Positions 43,338 through 53,116 are shown, numbered from the stretch's first letter. The stretch is 64,000 bases of DNA from G965230065 sp965230065 (GCA_965230065.1 OZ245942.1:2666001-2730000); one strand, 5' to 3'. Notes: generated by a model from the sequence alone, not told the origin. Numbers and translations: made by a program.

Positions 43338-44387
43338 ATGAGCATTGAGCAATACGAATTGTACGATTTCCTAACCGATGATTCTTTCAGAAAATGGGCA
43401 GAAAACCCCAATTCCCGGGAAGGAAACTTATGGCAAACCATCCTGGATGCCCATCCGGAAAAAAAATACCTGGCCGAGACAGCGAAAAATATCATCCAAT
43501 CTGGTCAGTATAAAGATTTGGATTTTGAAGCTGATGAAACCCAAGCCCTGTGGGAGCAAATAAGAAATGATACTTTCGGAAAAAAGCAGATTGGCATAAA
43601 ATCAAAGAGAACTAATTGGAACTGGACATTTCTGTACAGGGCGGCAGCCATCATTATACCTTTTGTGGCAGGTGCTATTTTCGCTTTATATAACCAAAGT
43701 GAACCAAAGCCTGAGCCGCAGCCTGTTGCCGAGCAACTGGAAAAACGCACCCAAAAGGGACAAAAGCTCCAAATTACCTTTACAGATGGCACCCGCGTAA
43801 AACTAAATGCTGATAGCCGCCTGACATACCCCCGCACTTTTGCAGCAGATACACGGGAAGTATACCTGGAGGGCGAAGCTTTTTTTGATGTAGCTCCCAA
43901 CCCCGTCCGACCCTTTATTGTGCATACCGGGAACATCTCAACCAGGGTTTTAGGCACTTCATTTAACGTACGAACATACCCTGAAGATGAAGCAGTAAAG
44001 GTGGCTGTAGTTACAGGAAAGGTGATGGTGGAAAGTAAAACCGAATCTAAGGGAAAACCTTCCCTTCAACCTATTTACCTTCTACCCTCTGAGATGGTTA
44101 CTTATGACAAAAAGAAATTGACTGCAAATGTAAACCCAATAGATATTGACAAAATCATTGCCTGGAACAAAGATATTTTGATTTTCAACAATGCCAGGTT
44201 TTCCGAAGTAGTAGACCAACTAGAGCGATGGTACGGGGTAGAATTTATAATTAACCGAAAGGCTCCTATCAAAAAAGGATTCAGCGGGACATTTGAAAGC
44301 CAGTCGCTGGAATATGTGTTGGAAGGGATTAGCTATACTTCTGATTTCAAGTACAAAATTCAAGGCAATACAGTCATTATCAAATAA
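43338..44387 (+). CDS. FecR-type anti-sigma factor
   Basis: The 349-residue protein has a cytoplasmic N-terminal part (about 1-95), one membrane helix (YRAAAIIIPFVAGAIFALY), the periplasmic FecR domain (about 135-235; ITFTDGTRVKLNADSRLTYP, VYLEGEAFFDVAPNPVRPFIV, VLGTSFNVRTY) and a C-terminal DUF4974 domain (about 275-349; FNNARFSEVVDQLERWYGVEFII). It holds the ECF sigma factor inactive and senses ligand through the STN domain of the downstream SusC. Confidence 0.96.
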   Translation: MSIEQYELYDFLTDDSFRKWAENPNSREGNLWQTILDAHPEKKYLAETAKNIIQSGQYKDLDFEADETQALWEQIRNDTFGKKQIGIKSKRTNWNWTFLYRAAAIIIPFVAGAIFALYNQSEPKPEPQPVAEQLEKRTQKGQKLQITFTDGTRVKLNADSRLTYPRTFAADTREVYLEGEAFFDVAPNPVRPFIVHTGNISTRVLGTSFNVRTYPEDEAVKVAVVTGKVMVESKTESKGKPSLQPIYLLPSEMVTYDKKKLTANVNPIDIDKIIAWNKDILIFNNARFSEVVDQLERWYGVEFIINRKAPIKKGFSGTFESQSLEYVLEGISYTSDFKYKIQGNTVIIK

Positions 44388-44433
44388 CCTGAACTGATAT
44401 GAAGCAGCCCAATACAAGTTAAAAAACTAAAAA

Positions 44434-44464
44434 AAGACCAGGGCGTGCAACCGCCACTGGTCTT
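44434..44464. promoter_or_regulatory. Hairpin between the fecR and susC genes
   Basis: AAGACCAG (44434-44441) pairs with CTGGTCTT (44457-44464), and GGCG (44442-44445) continues against CGCC (44452-44455) with one bulged A. The 12-bp stem ends 101 bases before susC. No T-run follows, so a plain terminator is unlikely; attenuation, mRNA processing or a marker of the susC leader are possible. Confidence 0.55.
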
Positions 44465-44564
44465 CAAGTAAATCGGCCAAGCAGAACAAGGTTGGCGCTT
44501 TTGTTCAGCGAAGCCATTCATCTGAGAATAGTCAAACTTATGTTCAACTAAACCACTTAAAGTT

Positions 44565-47500
44565 ATGTTTTTAAAAATACTTAGACAAGTTGTGGTCATG
44601 TCAAAATTTGCGTTTTATGCGCTCGTACTGCAATGTTTTTTTGCCTCCATGTTGCTCGCCAACACAGGCATAAGCCAGCGGGTGAGCGTGGAGGATGTAT
44701 ACCTTTCTGTCAGCCTGGAAAACACCCGGCTGTCAGAAGTCTTCGCCAAAATTGAAAGCGAGACTGATTTTAGTTTTTCTTACAATAAAGGCATTGTAAA
44801 TACCAACGAACGTGTTTCTGCCAATATGCAAAACCAGTCGCTGGGCGATGTGCTGCGGCATATTTCCAAAGAAGCCCGATTAAGCTTTCTCCGTATTGAC
44901 GACAAGATTTACGTGAGCAAGAAAAAGGCTTTACAGGCAGCCGTGCAGGAAGAGATACAGGAAGAAGAGGTATTAGCAGATATTTCAGTACAGGGAAAGG
45001 TTACTACAGAGGAAGATGGTAGCGGCCTGCCCGGTGTAAACATCCTGATAAAGGGAACAACCCGGGGCACTACTACCGATATTGATGGTAACTACCGCAT
45101 TAATGCGCCGGAAGATGGTACTTTGGTTTTCAGCTATTTAGGCTACGAAACACAAGAGGTATCGGTAAACGGACGTTCTGAAATCAGTATTGTAATGGCA
45201 CCTGACCTGAGCCGCCTGCAGGAAATTGTAGTAATTGGCTATGGTGAAGTGAAGAAAAGTGACCTTACGGGAGCCGTATCATCTGTAAGCTCCGAAGAGC
45301 TGACGGCCTATCCGGCTGCCGGAGCGGTACAAGCCTTACAGGGCCGGGCTGCCGGGGTGCAGGTGCAGTCTAACAATGGTGAACCCGGTTCTTCTTACAA
45401 GGTACGCGTAAGGGGCGGAACCTCTATCAATGCCAGCAGCGACCCCATCTATGTGGTAGATGGCTTTGTGGGCGCTGCTTTGCCTCCCCCGGAAGACATC
45501 GCCTCCATTGAAGTGCTCAAAGATGCTTCGGCTACTGCTATCTACGGTTCGAGGGGTGCCAATGGGGTAATTATGGTTACCACAAAAAGAGGGAAAGCCG
45601 GGGAGTCTAATATATTTTTTAATTCTTCTTACTCAGTACAGAACGAAATCAATCGTCTCGACTTACTAAACGGCAACCAGTTTATCGATTACATTCAGGA
45701 AACCAACCCGGGTTTTACTGCGGCTGGAGCTGATACCGACTGGCAGGATGAAATTTTCACCACAGGAGGTATTCAAAATTATCAATTAGGTGTTTCCGGA
45801 GGTACTGATAATGTAAGCTATTATTTGTCAGGGACTTATTATGACCAGAAAGGAATCCTCATAAATTCTGGTTTCAAGCGGTATTCTGTAACCTCTAATA
45901 TTGACGTACAGGCTTCGAATAAATTAAATGTAGGCCTCAACCTGTTTGCCCGCCGTACTTCTAAGGAAGGTGTGCTGACGCAGGAAAACTCAGGCGGTTC
46001 CAATGGCACAGGAGTGATTTCTTCTGCCTTTAAATTTGAACCGGACCAGGGCATTTTTGACGAAAATGGCAACTATACCCTGGCCCGGTTGAACGACAGG
46101 CATGACAACCCCGTAGCCGTAGCCAGGGAAAGAACCAATGAAACTGTGGCCGACAGGCTTCAGGGTAACCTGTACATAGATTATGAAATATTTGAAGACC
46201 TCAGCTTTCGTACCACACTGGGCGTAAGTACAGATAATAGCAGAAACGGCCAATACACTCCGTCTGTGTTGATAGGTGGCGCTGCCGTGGGTGGCGATGG
46301 CCGGATGAGTGGAAGTAAAAACACGCTGATCCTGAATGAAAACTACCTCACCTACTCCAAAACCTTTGGCGTTAGTGAGTTGACCGTAATGGGCGGATAT
46401 TCCTACCAAAAATCCAGAAGTGAAAGCTGGGGCGGAAGAGGTACCGGTTATGTATCTGATGCCGGCCTTTATTGGGACCTGGATGGTTCTTCCGTTTGGC
46501 TGGCCCCTAATTCCAACCTGAATGAATGGGAATTGGCCTCCTGGTATGGCAGGGCCAATTATTCTTTGTTGGATAAATACTTAATCACTTTCAATGCGCG
46601 GTACGATGGTTCTTCCACTTTTAGCAAAAACCACAAATGGGCATTCTTCCCTTCAGGGGCTGTTGCCTGGAACATGAAAGACGAAGCTTTTCTGGAAGAT
46701 GTAGGGCTCATCACCCAGTGGAAATGGCGGGTTAGTTATGGACTTACCGGAAATCGGGCTATTGATCCATACCAAACACTGGCGAGGTTTTCCAATGTAT
46801 TGACTATACAAAACGGGATGCCGGTAAATGCCGTAGCCCCCTCTGCCGTAGCCAATAATAACCTGACCTGGGAAACCACGAAGCAGTTAGACATTGGTGC
46901 AGACATTGGCTTTTTCAATGGCAGGCTCAACCTGGTTATGGACTACTACCACATGGTAACCGAAGACTTGCTGTTTAGTGTTCCCTTACCTGAATATTCA
47001 GGATATGGCACACAGTTGAAAAATATTGGGTCGGTAGAGAATAAAGGTTTTGAGTTTACCCTGAACTCGCGCAACCTTGTCGGAGAATTTAAGTGGGATA
47101 TGGCTTTCAATATCTCAACCAACAAAAACGAGATTCTTGAATTGCCTGATGGTGATGATATACAATATAGCTCAGGCCCCGGACATATGGTAGGTTTGGG
47201 CAACACCCAAATACTGAGTGAGGGCGAGCCTGTAGGAAGTTTCTATGGATGGATTTACGACGGCGTGTACCAGGAAGGCGATGATTTCCTGCCGGGCGGT
47301 GGATTTGAACAGGAAGCCGGAGGGGAGAAGTTCAGGGATATTGATGGCATCAAAGATGAAGAAGGGGAACTGACCGGACAACCCGATGGACAGTTGAACA
47401 ACGACGACCGCATGATCATTGGTGATCCTAACCCCGATTTCATTTGGGGCTTTAATAACGATTTTAAGTGGCGTGGTTTTGATATGAACATTTTCTTCCA

Positions 47501-47936
47501 GGCTTCACAGGGCAACGATATGTTTAGCTATACTTTGATGGAACTTGACCTGCTGGCCGGACTGAACAATGCCACCACCGTTGCCCTGGACCGATGGACA
47601 CCTTCCAATACCAATACCGATGTGCCCAAGGCTACAACAGGACGCACCCGCAGGGCTTCTACCCGGTTTATTTATGACGGAAGCTTTATCAGGCTTAAAA
47701 ACCTTTCAATCGGCTACAGCCTGCCTACATCCCTTATTGAGCGGATAGGTATTCAGAAACTGAGAGTTTATGTAAGTGGACAGAATTTGCTGACATTTAC
47801 TGATTATCCAGGGTATGATCCTGAAGTTAACTACAGGTCAAGTGGTAGTACGAATGGAAACCGGAACCTGGGACTGGATTACGCCAGCTACCCGAATGCC
47901 AAATCCTTTACTTTCGGCTTAAATGTGAGTTTCTAA
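44565..47936 (+). CDS. susC: SusC/RagA TonB-dependent receptor with STN domain
   Basis: The 1123-residue protein starts with a signal peptide (FAFYALVLQCFFASMLLANTG). An STN domain (about 45-125; LENTRLSEVFAKIESETDFSF) marks it as a signal-transducing receptor for the upstream FecR. A carboxypeptidase-regulatory-like domain (about 143-220; GLPGVNILIKGTTRGTTTDI) precedes the TonB-box/plug (about 225-345; IVVIGYGEVKKSDLTGAVSSV) and a 22-strand barrel ending in FTFGLNVSF. It imports oligosaccharides with the SusD lid. An internal ATG at 44598 is an alternative start. Confidence 0.98.
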   Translation: MFLKILRQVVVMSKFAFYALVLQCFFASMLLANTGISQRVSVEDVYLSVSLENTRLSEVFAKIESETDFSFSYNKGIVNTNERVSANMQNQSLGDVLRHISKEARLSFLRIDDKIYVSKKKALQAAVQEEIQEEEVLADISVQGKVTTEEDGSGLPGVNILIKGTTRGTTTDIDGNYRINAPEDGTLVFSYLGYETQEVSVNGRSEISIVMAPDLSRLQEIVVIGYGEVKKSDLTGAVSSVSSEELTAYPAAGAVQALQGRAAGVQVQSNNGEPGSSYKVRVRGGTSINASSDPIYVVDGFVGAALPPPEDIASIEVLKDASATAIYGSRGANGVIMVTTKRGKAGESNIFFNSSYSVQNEINRLDLLNGNQFIDYIQETNPGFTAAGADTDWQDEIFTTGGIQNYQLGVSGGTDNVSYYLSGTYYDQKGILINSGFKRYSVTSNIDVQASNKLNVGLNLFARRTSKEGVLTQENSGGSNGTGVISSAFKFEPDQGIFDENGNYTLARLNDRHDNPVAVARERTNETVADRLQGNLYIDYEIFEDLSFRTTLGVSTDNSRNGQYTPSVLIGGAAVGGDGRMSGSKNTLILNENYLTYSKTFGVSELTVMGGYSYQKSRSESWGGRGTGYVSDAGLYWDLDGSSVWLAPNSNLNEWELASWYGRANYSLLDKYLITFNARYDGSSTFSKNHKWAFFPSGAVAWNMKDEAFLEDVGLITQWKWRVSYGLTGNRAIDPYQTLARFSNVLTIQNGMPVNAVAPSAVANNNLTWETTKQLDIGADIGFFNGRLNLVMDYYHMVTEDLLFSVPLPEYSGYGTQLKNIGSVENKGFEFTLNSRNLVGEFKWDMAFNISTNKNEILELPDGDDIQYSSGPGHMVGLGNTQILSEGEPVGSFYGWIYDGVYQEGDDFLPGGGFEQEAGGEKFRDIDGIKDEEGELTGQPDGQLNNDDRMIIGDPNPDFIWGFNNDFKWRGFDMNIFFQASQGNDMFSYTLMELDLLAGLNNATTVALDRWTPSNTNTDVPKATTGRTRRASTRFIYDGSFIRLKNLSIGYSLPTSLIERIGIQKLRVYVSGQNLLTFTDYPGYDPEVNYRSSGSTNGNRNLGLDYASYPNAKSFTFGLNVSF

Positions 47937-47957
47937 GCTTTAGTTTGTTGAACTAAA

Positions 47958-49511
47958 ATGAATAAGAAAATGAAGAATTTAATCAATAAAATTTCAATAC
48001 TCGTATTAATTACGGGCGTTTTCAGTTGTACTGATTTGGAAGAAGAACCAGTAGGGTTATTAGCGCCTGAAGGTTTTTTTAAGACGGCACAGGAAGTGGA
48101 AACAGCCGTTTTAGGTACATATGCCAACATTGCCAGCGAAGCCTTTTATGGCAGAAAGCTGACGTTAAGCCTGCAATTGCGTGGCGATATGTGTGACATT
48201 GGAGACCGGAATACACCCGGCCGCAGACAGCAGGTTAACGATTTCAATATGGATTCAAACAATGGCATGATTACCGCTTTTTGGCCCAGGGCTTACCAAA
48301 TTATTGGGGCAGCCAATGCTGCGATTGCCGGAGCTGAATTGGTAGATGAATCTGCTGATAAAATCAATCCACTTGTTGCTGAGGCCCGGTTTATCAGGGC
48401 TTTTACCTATTATCACCTGGTCAGGTTATTCGGAGACATTCCGTATATCTATTTTTTTATTGATGACCCGGAAGCTATTAAGGAAATTTCTAAAACCCCG
48501 GAATCAGAGGTATATGACAATATCATTGCTGACCTTGAGTTTGCCAAGCAAAACCTGCCTGACAACTATGATGCCGACCTCAGGACGCGGCCTACAAAGG
48601 GTACGGCTGCAGCCTATTTGGCTTCGGTACACCTTACGCTGGAAAACTGGCAACAGGCTTATGATGAAGCCAAGTGGGTGATTGACAATAAAGCACAATT
48701 TGGCTATGACCTGATGGAAGATTTTCAGGACTTATATGATGCCAGCATGGCTACCGGCCTGCAGGAACATATTTTTGCGGTAGATTTTCTTTCTAACGTA
48801 ACAGGCGGCAGCGGCCAAAACCTGGACTGGATGGGGCCAATTACCGGCATCAGGGGCTACGTAACCAATGATTTAGAACCCAAAGAAGGATGGAGCGTGA
48901 GCGTGCCTGCCTTCAAGGTTTACGAAACCTGGGATGCCCGTGACTACCGCCGGAAAGTGAGCTTCATAGACTCTGCCTATGTAGATGGCGTGTGGTCCGG
49001 GTACGAAAAGTTTGCACCCAATCATGGCTCCTCAAGGCCACACATGGCCAAGTTTTTTCTCAATTGCGGAGACCACCAGGGCGATTGCGGTAATTCTGAC
49101 AACAACTATGTGGCCTTTCGATATGCAGAAGTGCTGCTGATTGCCGCCGAAGCCCTCACAGAAATCAATGGTGGTTCCACTGCCGAAGCCGAAGGGTATG
49201 TAAACGAGATAAGGGCACGTGCCAGAAACTGGGCAGGCATGCCCACTGATTTCCCGGCAAATGTAACTTCTGGTATGAGCAAATCAGAGTTTATTGACCT
49301 GGTACTGGAAGAACGCCGACTGGAACTGGCATTTGAGTTCAAACGCTGGTACGACATCAAGCGGCGGCAACTGGGGCAGGAAGCTTTCACAAGCCCAAGC
49401 TCACTGGAGCCTCACGAAAATTTTGACCCCAGCCGCGATTACCTGTTTCCGCTACCTCAGGATGAGATTGACAGAAATGATAACCTGAAGCCTCAAAACA
49501 CGGGTTATTAG
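47958..49511 (+). CDS. susD: SusD/RagB surface lipoprotein
   Basis: The 517-residue protein has a lipobox ending in GVFSC (Cys24) and the RagB/SusD fold: FFKTAQEVETAVLGTYANI near the start, EARFIRAFTYYHLVRLFGDIPY in the middle and EERRLELAFEFKRWYDIKR before the end. It binds glycan at the cell surface and closes over SusC. It starts 21 bases after the susC stop codon. A perfect palindrome follows its stop. Confidence 0.98.
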   Translation: MNKKMKNLINKISILVLITGVFSCTDLEEEPVGLLAPEGFFKTAQEVETAVLGTYANIASEAFYGRKLTLSLQLRGDMCDIGDRNTPGRRQQVNDFNMDSNNGMITAFWPRAYQIIGAANAAIAGAELVDESADKINPLVAEARFIRAFTYYHLVRLFGDIPYIYFFIDDPEAIKEISKTPESEVYDNIIADLEFAKQNLPDNYDADLRTRPTKGTAAAYLASVHLTLENWQQAYDEAKWVIDNKAQFGYDLMEDFQDLYDASMATGLQEHIFAVDFLSNVTGGSGQNLDWMGPITGIRGYVTNDLEPKEGWSVSVPAFKVYETWDARDYRRKVSFIDSAYVDGVWSGYEKFAPNHGSSRPHMAKFFLNCGDHQGDCGNSDNNYVAFRYAEVLLIAAEALTEINGGSTAEAEGYVNEIRARARNWAGMPTDFPANVTSGMSKSEFIDLVLEERRLELAFEFKRWYDIKRRQLGQEAFTSPSSLEPHENFDPSRDYLFPLPQDEIDRNDNLKPQNTGY

Positions 49512-49819
49512 ATAGGAAAATAAAGTAATTTCCTAACCATGTCCGCCACTTCTTGCACGTCTTACAAGAAGTGGCGGACACATTTTCGTAAAGATATTTT
49601 AGCCATGTTAGTTTTTATTAGTGGCACCCCTCCTTTTATTATTTCCTGCATCATCTCAAAACCAAATGTTGCTTTTTGATACACAGGCTCAAAAACCAGT
49701 ATTTTTCTTTTTATGAAAAGAATGCTAAAAAGAAAAAATAATTTCACCATCGCCCTGAAAATCATTAGCTTTATCCCTCTAAAATTTTTGTAACACAAAC
49801 CATTCATAATCAACCTGCT
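49512..49819. other. Intergenic region after susD
   Basis: Apart from the palindrome at 49540-49580, the region is AT-rich and no gene is convincing. A minus-strand 83-codon frame (49562-49813) runs through the palindrome and looks like chance. The RraA-family gene may have its own promoter here, but no TTTG / TAnnTTTG pair stands out. Confidence 0.5.
49540..49580. repeat. Perfect 16-bp palindrome after susD
   Basis: TGTCCGCCACTTCTTG (49540-49555) and CAAGAAGTGGCGGACA (49565-49580) form a perfect 16-bp stem around a 9-base loop. CATTTTC follows on the plus strand. The core is shared with the palindrome at 1644-1687. It may end or stabilise the susCD transcript. Confidence 0.75.
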
Positions 49820-50752
49820 ATGAAAAAAAACAACTATGCTACCCTTTGTTTGTCTTTATGTGCCCTGTTTTTGTTCACCGTCGCACAGGCCCAAACCATT
49901 TCCAAAGAAGAAATGATCTTCCTCACCTCTGAGTGGGAAGGAGAACGCTTTGAAGACGGCCGCCCCAAAGTACCAGACGATATTCTGAAAAGGGCTAAAA
50001 ACATATCTATTGAGGAAGCCTGGGGCGTATTGCGCAACGAAGGCTATCATACCCAGTTTGAAGGCGACTGGCAAATGCTCCATAATGATGCGCCCATGGT
50101 AGGCCGCGCCCTTACGGCCATGTACATGCCCAGCCGACCCGATGTACAGAAAAAAATATTGGACAGAGGACACGAAAACGGCCGGATTGGCGCCGCTAAC
50201 TCCTGGCCTATTGACATGCTGCAAGAAGGTGATATTTACATTGCTGACGGCTTTGGAAAAATTGTTGACGGAACCCTCATTGGTGATAACCTGGGCAATG
50301 CCATTTATGCCAACTCTAAAAACGGGGTTATCTTTTATGGCTCATCCCGTGATTTGGAAGGCTTAGAAAAGATTGAAGGTTTCAATGCTTACGTAAAAGG
50401 CTGGGATCCTTCTTTTATCCAGAATATGATGCTGATGGGGCTAAATACGCCTATTCGCATTGGACGTGCCATTGTATTGCCCGGCGATGTGGTACTTGCC
50501 AAAAAAGAAGGGGTAATCTTTATCCCTGCCCATCTGGCAGAGAAAGTGGTAAACAATGCCGAATTTATTGCCATGCGCGACCAGTTTGGCCATCAGATGC
50601 TGAGGGATGGAAAATATACCCCCGGACAAATAGACGGCCGTTGGAGCGATGAAATCAAACAAGCATTTCTCGAGTGGGTTTCTTCTAATGAGGATAAAGT
50701 GCCTATGACGCGCGCTCAGTTAGATGAGTATTTGAAGGGGCGGACCTGGTAG
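49820..50752 (+). CDS. Exported RraA-family protein
   Basis: The 310-residue protein has a signal peptide (YATLCLSLCALFLFTVAQAQ). Its core matches the RraA/HMG aldolase fold: VGRALTAMYMPSRPD, EGDIYIADGFGKIVDGTLIGDNLGNAIYANSKNGVIFYGSSRDLEGL, then IVLPGDVVLAKKEGVIFIP. The GxxxGxxxxxA loop and the Asp in GTLIGDNL fit the metal site. Family members include HMG/CHA aldolases and relatives with sugar-acid substrates. Export to the periplasm is unusual. It lies between SusD and an enolase-superfamily dehydratase, so a role in breaking down a sugar acid is plausible but not shown. Confidence 0.88.
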   Translation: MKKNNYATLCLSLCALFLFTVAQAQTISKEEMIFLTSEWEGERFEDGRPKVPDDILKRAKNISIEEAWGVLRNEGYHTQFEGDWQMLHNDAPMVGRALTAMYMPSRPDVQKKILDRGHENGRIGAANSWPIDMLQEGDIYIADGFGKIVDGTLIGDNLGNAIYANSKNGVIFYGSSRDLEGLEKIEGFNAYVKGWDPSFIQNMMLMGLNTPIRIGRAIVLPGDVVLAKKEGVIFIPAHLAEKVVNNAEFIAMRDQFGHQMLRDGKYTPGQIDGRWSDEIKQAFLEWVSSNEDKVPMTRAQLDEYLKGRTW

Positions 50753-50780
50753 AAGACGGTTGCCTGTTGCTTTTTTTCTG

Positions 50781-50846
50781 TCCCAGCGGGGTTACTCGCA
50801 GAGAACCCCGCTGGGAATGCCCTGCATGGAATGCTCCGCGTGGAGC
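50781..50846. repeat. Strong double hairpin between RraA-like and dehydratase genes
   Basis: TCCCAGCGGGGTT (50781-50793) pairs perfectly with AACCCCGCTGGGA (50804-50816) around a 10-base loop. A smaller GCTCC/GGAGC hairpin at 50833-50846 follows. There is no T-run. The region is GC-rich against an AT-rich background and may be a mobile intergenic repeat or an mRNA-stability element. Confidence 0.65.
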
Positions 50847-51008
50847 GCCTCGCTGCAACTGAATTATTAACCAGAAAAAAGCAATCTTATTCAGGCATGC
50901 TCATCTAAATAACTGGCAACAGACAACTCACAAAAAAAAATGCATTATCTGGAATTGAGCCAGATCGTTATTAAAACCACTTTCCTCAATAATAAAACAA
51001 CTAAAGCG

Positions 51009-52445
51009 ATGAATGAATCAAAAAAAAACAAGTTAAGTAATCTATTTAGCTTTTCTAACAATGTAAACAAACCGACTGGCAATGAGCGGCGAGCGTTTAT
51101 GAAAAAAGCCGGGTTGGGTGGGGTAGCCCTGAGTGGCATGGCGTTTCATCCCCTGGAAGACCAAATCTCACACATGACGCAGAAGGTAAACCGCAGCTCA
51201 GCACCTTCCGAACTAAAAATTACCGACATGCGAATCGCACAGTACGGTAATGTTCCCATCTTGCGGATTGATACCAACCAGGGCATTTCCGGCATTGCCG
51301 ATGTAAGGGATGGTGCTGACAAACGATATGCTTTGTTCCTGAAAAGCAGGATTTTGGGAGAAAACCCCTGTAACGTGGAAATGATCTTTAAGAAGATTAA
51401 GCAATTTGGTCACCATGGTCGGCAGGGTGGAGGCGTTTCAGGCGTGGAAATGGCCCTGTGGGATTTGGTAGGAAAAGCCTATGGTGTGCCCACTTACCAA
51501 CTCTTCGGTGGCAAATACCGCGATAAAGTGCGGATTTATGTAGATACGCCTACCGTGAGAGACCCTGAGGAGTTTGCCCTGAAAATGAAAGACCGGGTGG
51601 ACAAAGGTTTTACCATCCTGAAAATGGATGTAGGCATTGGGTTGATCAAAGACATTCCAGGTACATTGGTGAATACCGAACCCTGGGGTGAAATGAGAGG
51701 ATGGTCTGACAGGGAAGTAACCAGCTATACGCAAACCAAACACCCTTTTACCCGCGTACAAATAACACAAAAAGGGCTTGACCTCCTCACAGAGTATGTG
51801 GCGCGTACCCGTGAAAAAATAGGTTATGAAATCCCGCTGGGTATTGACCACTTCGGGCACATGGGACTCAATAGCGTAATCCGCCTCGGTAAAGCGCTTG
51901 AACCCTACAACCTCAGCTGGCTGGAAGACATGGTGCCCTGGGAATACACCGATATGTGGCGAACCATTTCCGATTCACTGGACACGCCTACCATGACGGG
52001 CGAAGACATTTACCTGCATTCAAATTTCAGGGACCTGATACATAAGCGGGCGGTAGACATTGTACACCCCGACCCGGGCAGTGTGGGTGGTTTGCTTGAA
52101 ACCAAGAAAACAGGTGATTTGGCAGAAGAACATGGTATTGCCATGGCTGTACACCATGCCGCTTCTCCCTTTTCATTCCTGGGAACCGTACATGCGGCGG
52201 CAGCTACCCAAAACTTCATCGCCCTGGAGCACCACTCGGTAGATAACCCCTGGTGGGAAGATATGGTAGAAGGTATTGAGAAACCATTCGTAAAAGATGG
52301 GTATGTAAAAGTGCCCGAAAAGCCTGGTTTTGGCATTGACATCAACGAAGACGTGGTGAAAGAACATTTACGGGATGGTGAGAAGTACTTTGCCCCTACG
52401 CCCGAGTGGGACGAACTCCGCTCGTGGGACAGAATTTGGAGTTAA
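51009..52445 (+). CDS. Enolase-superfamily (mandelate racemase-like) dehydratase with Tat-like leader
   Basis: The frame is open from 50940, but the ATG at 51009 begins MNESKKNKLSN and gives 478 residues. A twin-arginine-like leader (NERRAFMKKAGLGGVALSGMAF) suggests folded export. The enolase-superfamily part has an N-terminal cap (about 65-150) and a barrel with ILKMDVG, metal Asp in PLGIDHFGHM, Glu in SWLEDMVPWE, Glu in MTGEDIY and a catalytic-type His in AVHHAASPF. It probably dehydrates a sugar acid such as L-rhamnonate, L-fuconate, mannonate or galactonate. The neighbours GH78 and RraA-like favour a rhamnose-derived acid, by inference. Confidence 0.87.
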   Translation: MNESKKNKLSNLFSFSNNVNKPTGNERRAFMKKAGLGGVALSGMAFHPLEDQISHMTQKVNRSSAPSELKITDMRIAQYGNVPILRIDTNQGISGIADVRDGADKRYALFLKSRILGENPCNVEMIFKKIKQFGHHGRQGGGVSGVEMALWDLVGKAYGVPTYQLFGGKYRDKVRIYVDTPTVRDPEEFALKMKDRVDKGFTILKMDVGIGLIKDIPGTLVNTEPWGEMRGWSDREVTSYTQTKHPFTRVQITQKGLDLLTEYVARTREKIGYEIPLGIDHFGHMGLNSVIRLGKALEPYNLSWLEDMVPWEYTDMWRTISDSLDTPTMTGEDIYLHSNFRDLIHKRAVDIVHPDPGSVGGLLETKKTGDLAEEHGIAMAVHHAASPFSFLGTVHAAAATQNFIALEHHSVDNPWWEDMVEGIEKPFVKDGYVKVPEKPGFGIDINEDVVKEHLRDGEKYFAPTPEWDELRSWDRIWS

Positions 52446-52461
52446 ATTCAACATTGGAGGG

Positions 52462-52483
52462 CGGGCTTCCCAGCCCGTCTTTT
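52462..52483 (+). terminator. GC-rich hairpin after the dehydratase gene
   Basis: CGGGCT (52462-52467) pairs with AGCCCG (52472-52477), loop TCCC, and TCTTTT follows. A standard terminator for the operon part up to the dehydratase. Confidence 0.75.
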
Positions 52484-52646
52484 AAGCGGATTAGGAAATC
52501 AGCTCTCCAAATGCATCCGATATGCTTTTATCAACCTAAACCATGTTGTGCGTTTATTCTATATTGGTAAAACACCTAAAAAAGTGTAAATTTCTTTGGT
52601 GCAATAATTGTATAATTGCTAATATTCACAATAACTTAGTCTACAC

Positions 52647-53039
52647 ATGAAATTATTCAGCACCATTATTATATTTTCTATTGCGCTTTGCAGCTTTTCT
52701 ATGGCCAATGCACAAACCGTTGCTTCTGAAGCGGAATGTATTGAAACATCAACAAAAGTTTTAAATCATTTGCTGGCAGGCGAATACGAAGAGGTAACCG
52801 CCCTTTTTGATGATAAGGTAAAAGCCTCCCTCAATACTGAACAACTCAAACAGGTGTGGGAAGGCATGGGCCAGCGTGTGGGTGCTTTTCAGGAATCCAA
52901 AGGCATTACCGCAGAAGAAGTTCAGGGCAACCAGGTAGTTACCAATAACCTTGAGTTTGAAAAGTCAACTATTGGTTTGCGGTTAGCTTTTAACAGTGAT
53001 GACCAGATAAGTGGTTTCTTTCTGGTTCCTCCCAAATAA
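52647..53039 (+). CDS. DUF3887-like small exported protein
   Basis: The 130-residue protein has a signal peptide (FSTIIIFSIALCSFSMANAQ) and a single domain of about 105 residues with helices ECIETSTKVLNHLLAGEYEEVTALFDDKVKASLNTEQLKQVWEG and then beta strands ending in FFLVPPK. This is the DUF3887 pattern, a small alpha+beta domain like a nuclear-transport-factor fold, often attached to hydrolases. Its role is unknown; it could bind a ligand next to the GH78 enzyme. It has its own upstream region after the terminator. Confidence 0.75.
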   Translation: MKLFSTIIIFSIALCSFSMANAQTVASEAECIETSTKVLNHLLAGEYEEVTALFDDKVKASLNTEQLKQVWEGMGQRVGAFQESKGITAEEVQGNQVVTNNLEFEKSTIGLRLAFNSDDQISGFFLVPPK

Positions 53040-53116
53040 ACAGGATACCCCGGTATAGATTTTCCAACAATCCAATGTAGTTTTATGCCTTTGAAAACTA
53101 ACAGGAAAAAGGCATA

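Noticed and set aside
49562..49813. 83-codon minus-strand gene after susD
   Set aside because: It runs into the palindrome, has no motif or good start context and no neighbour on its strand.
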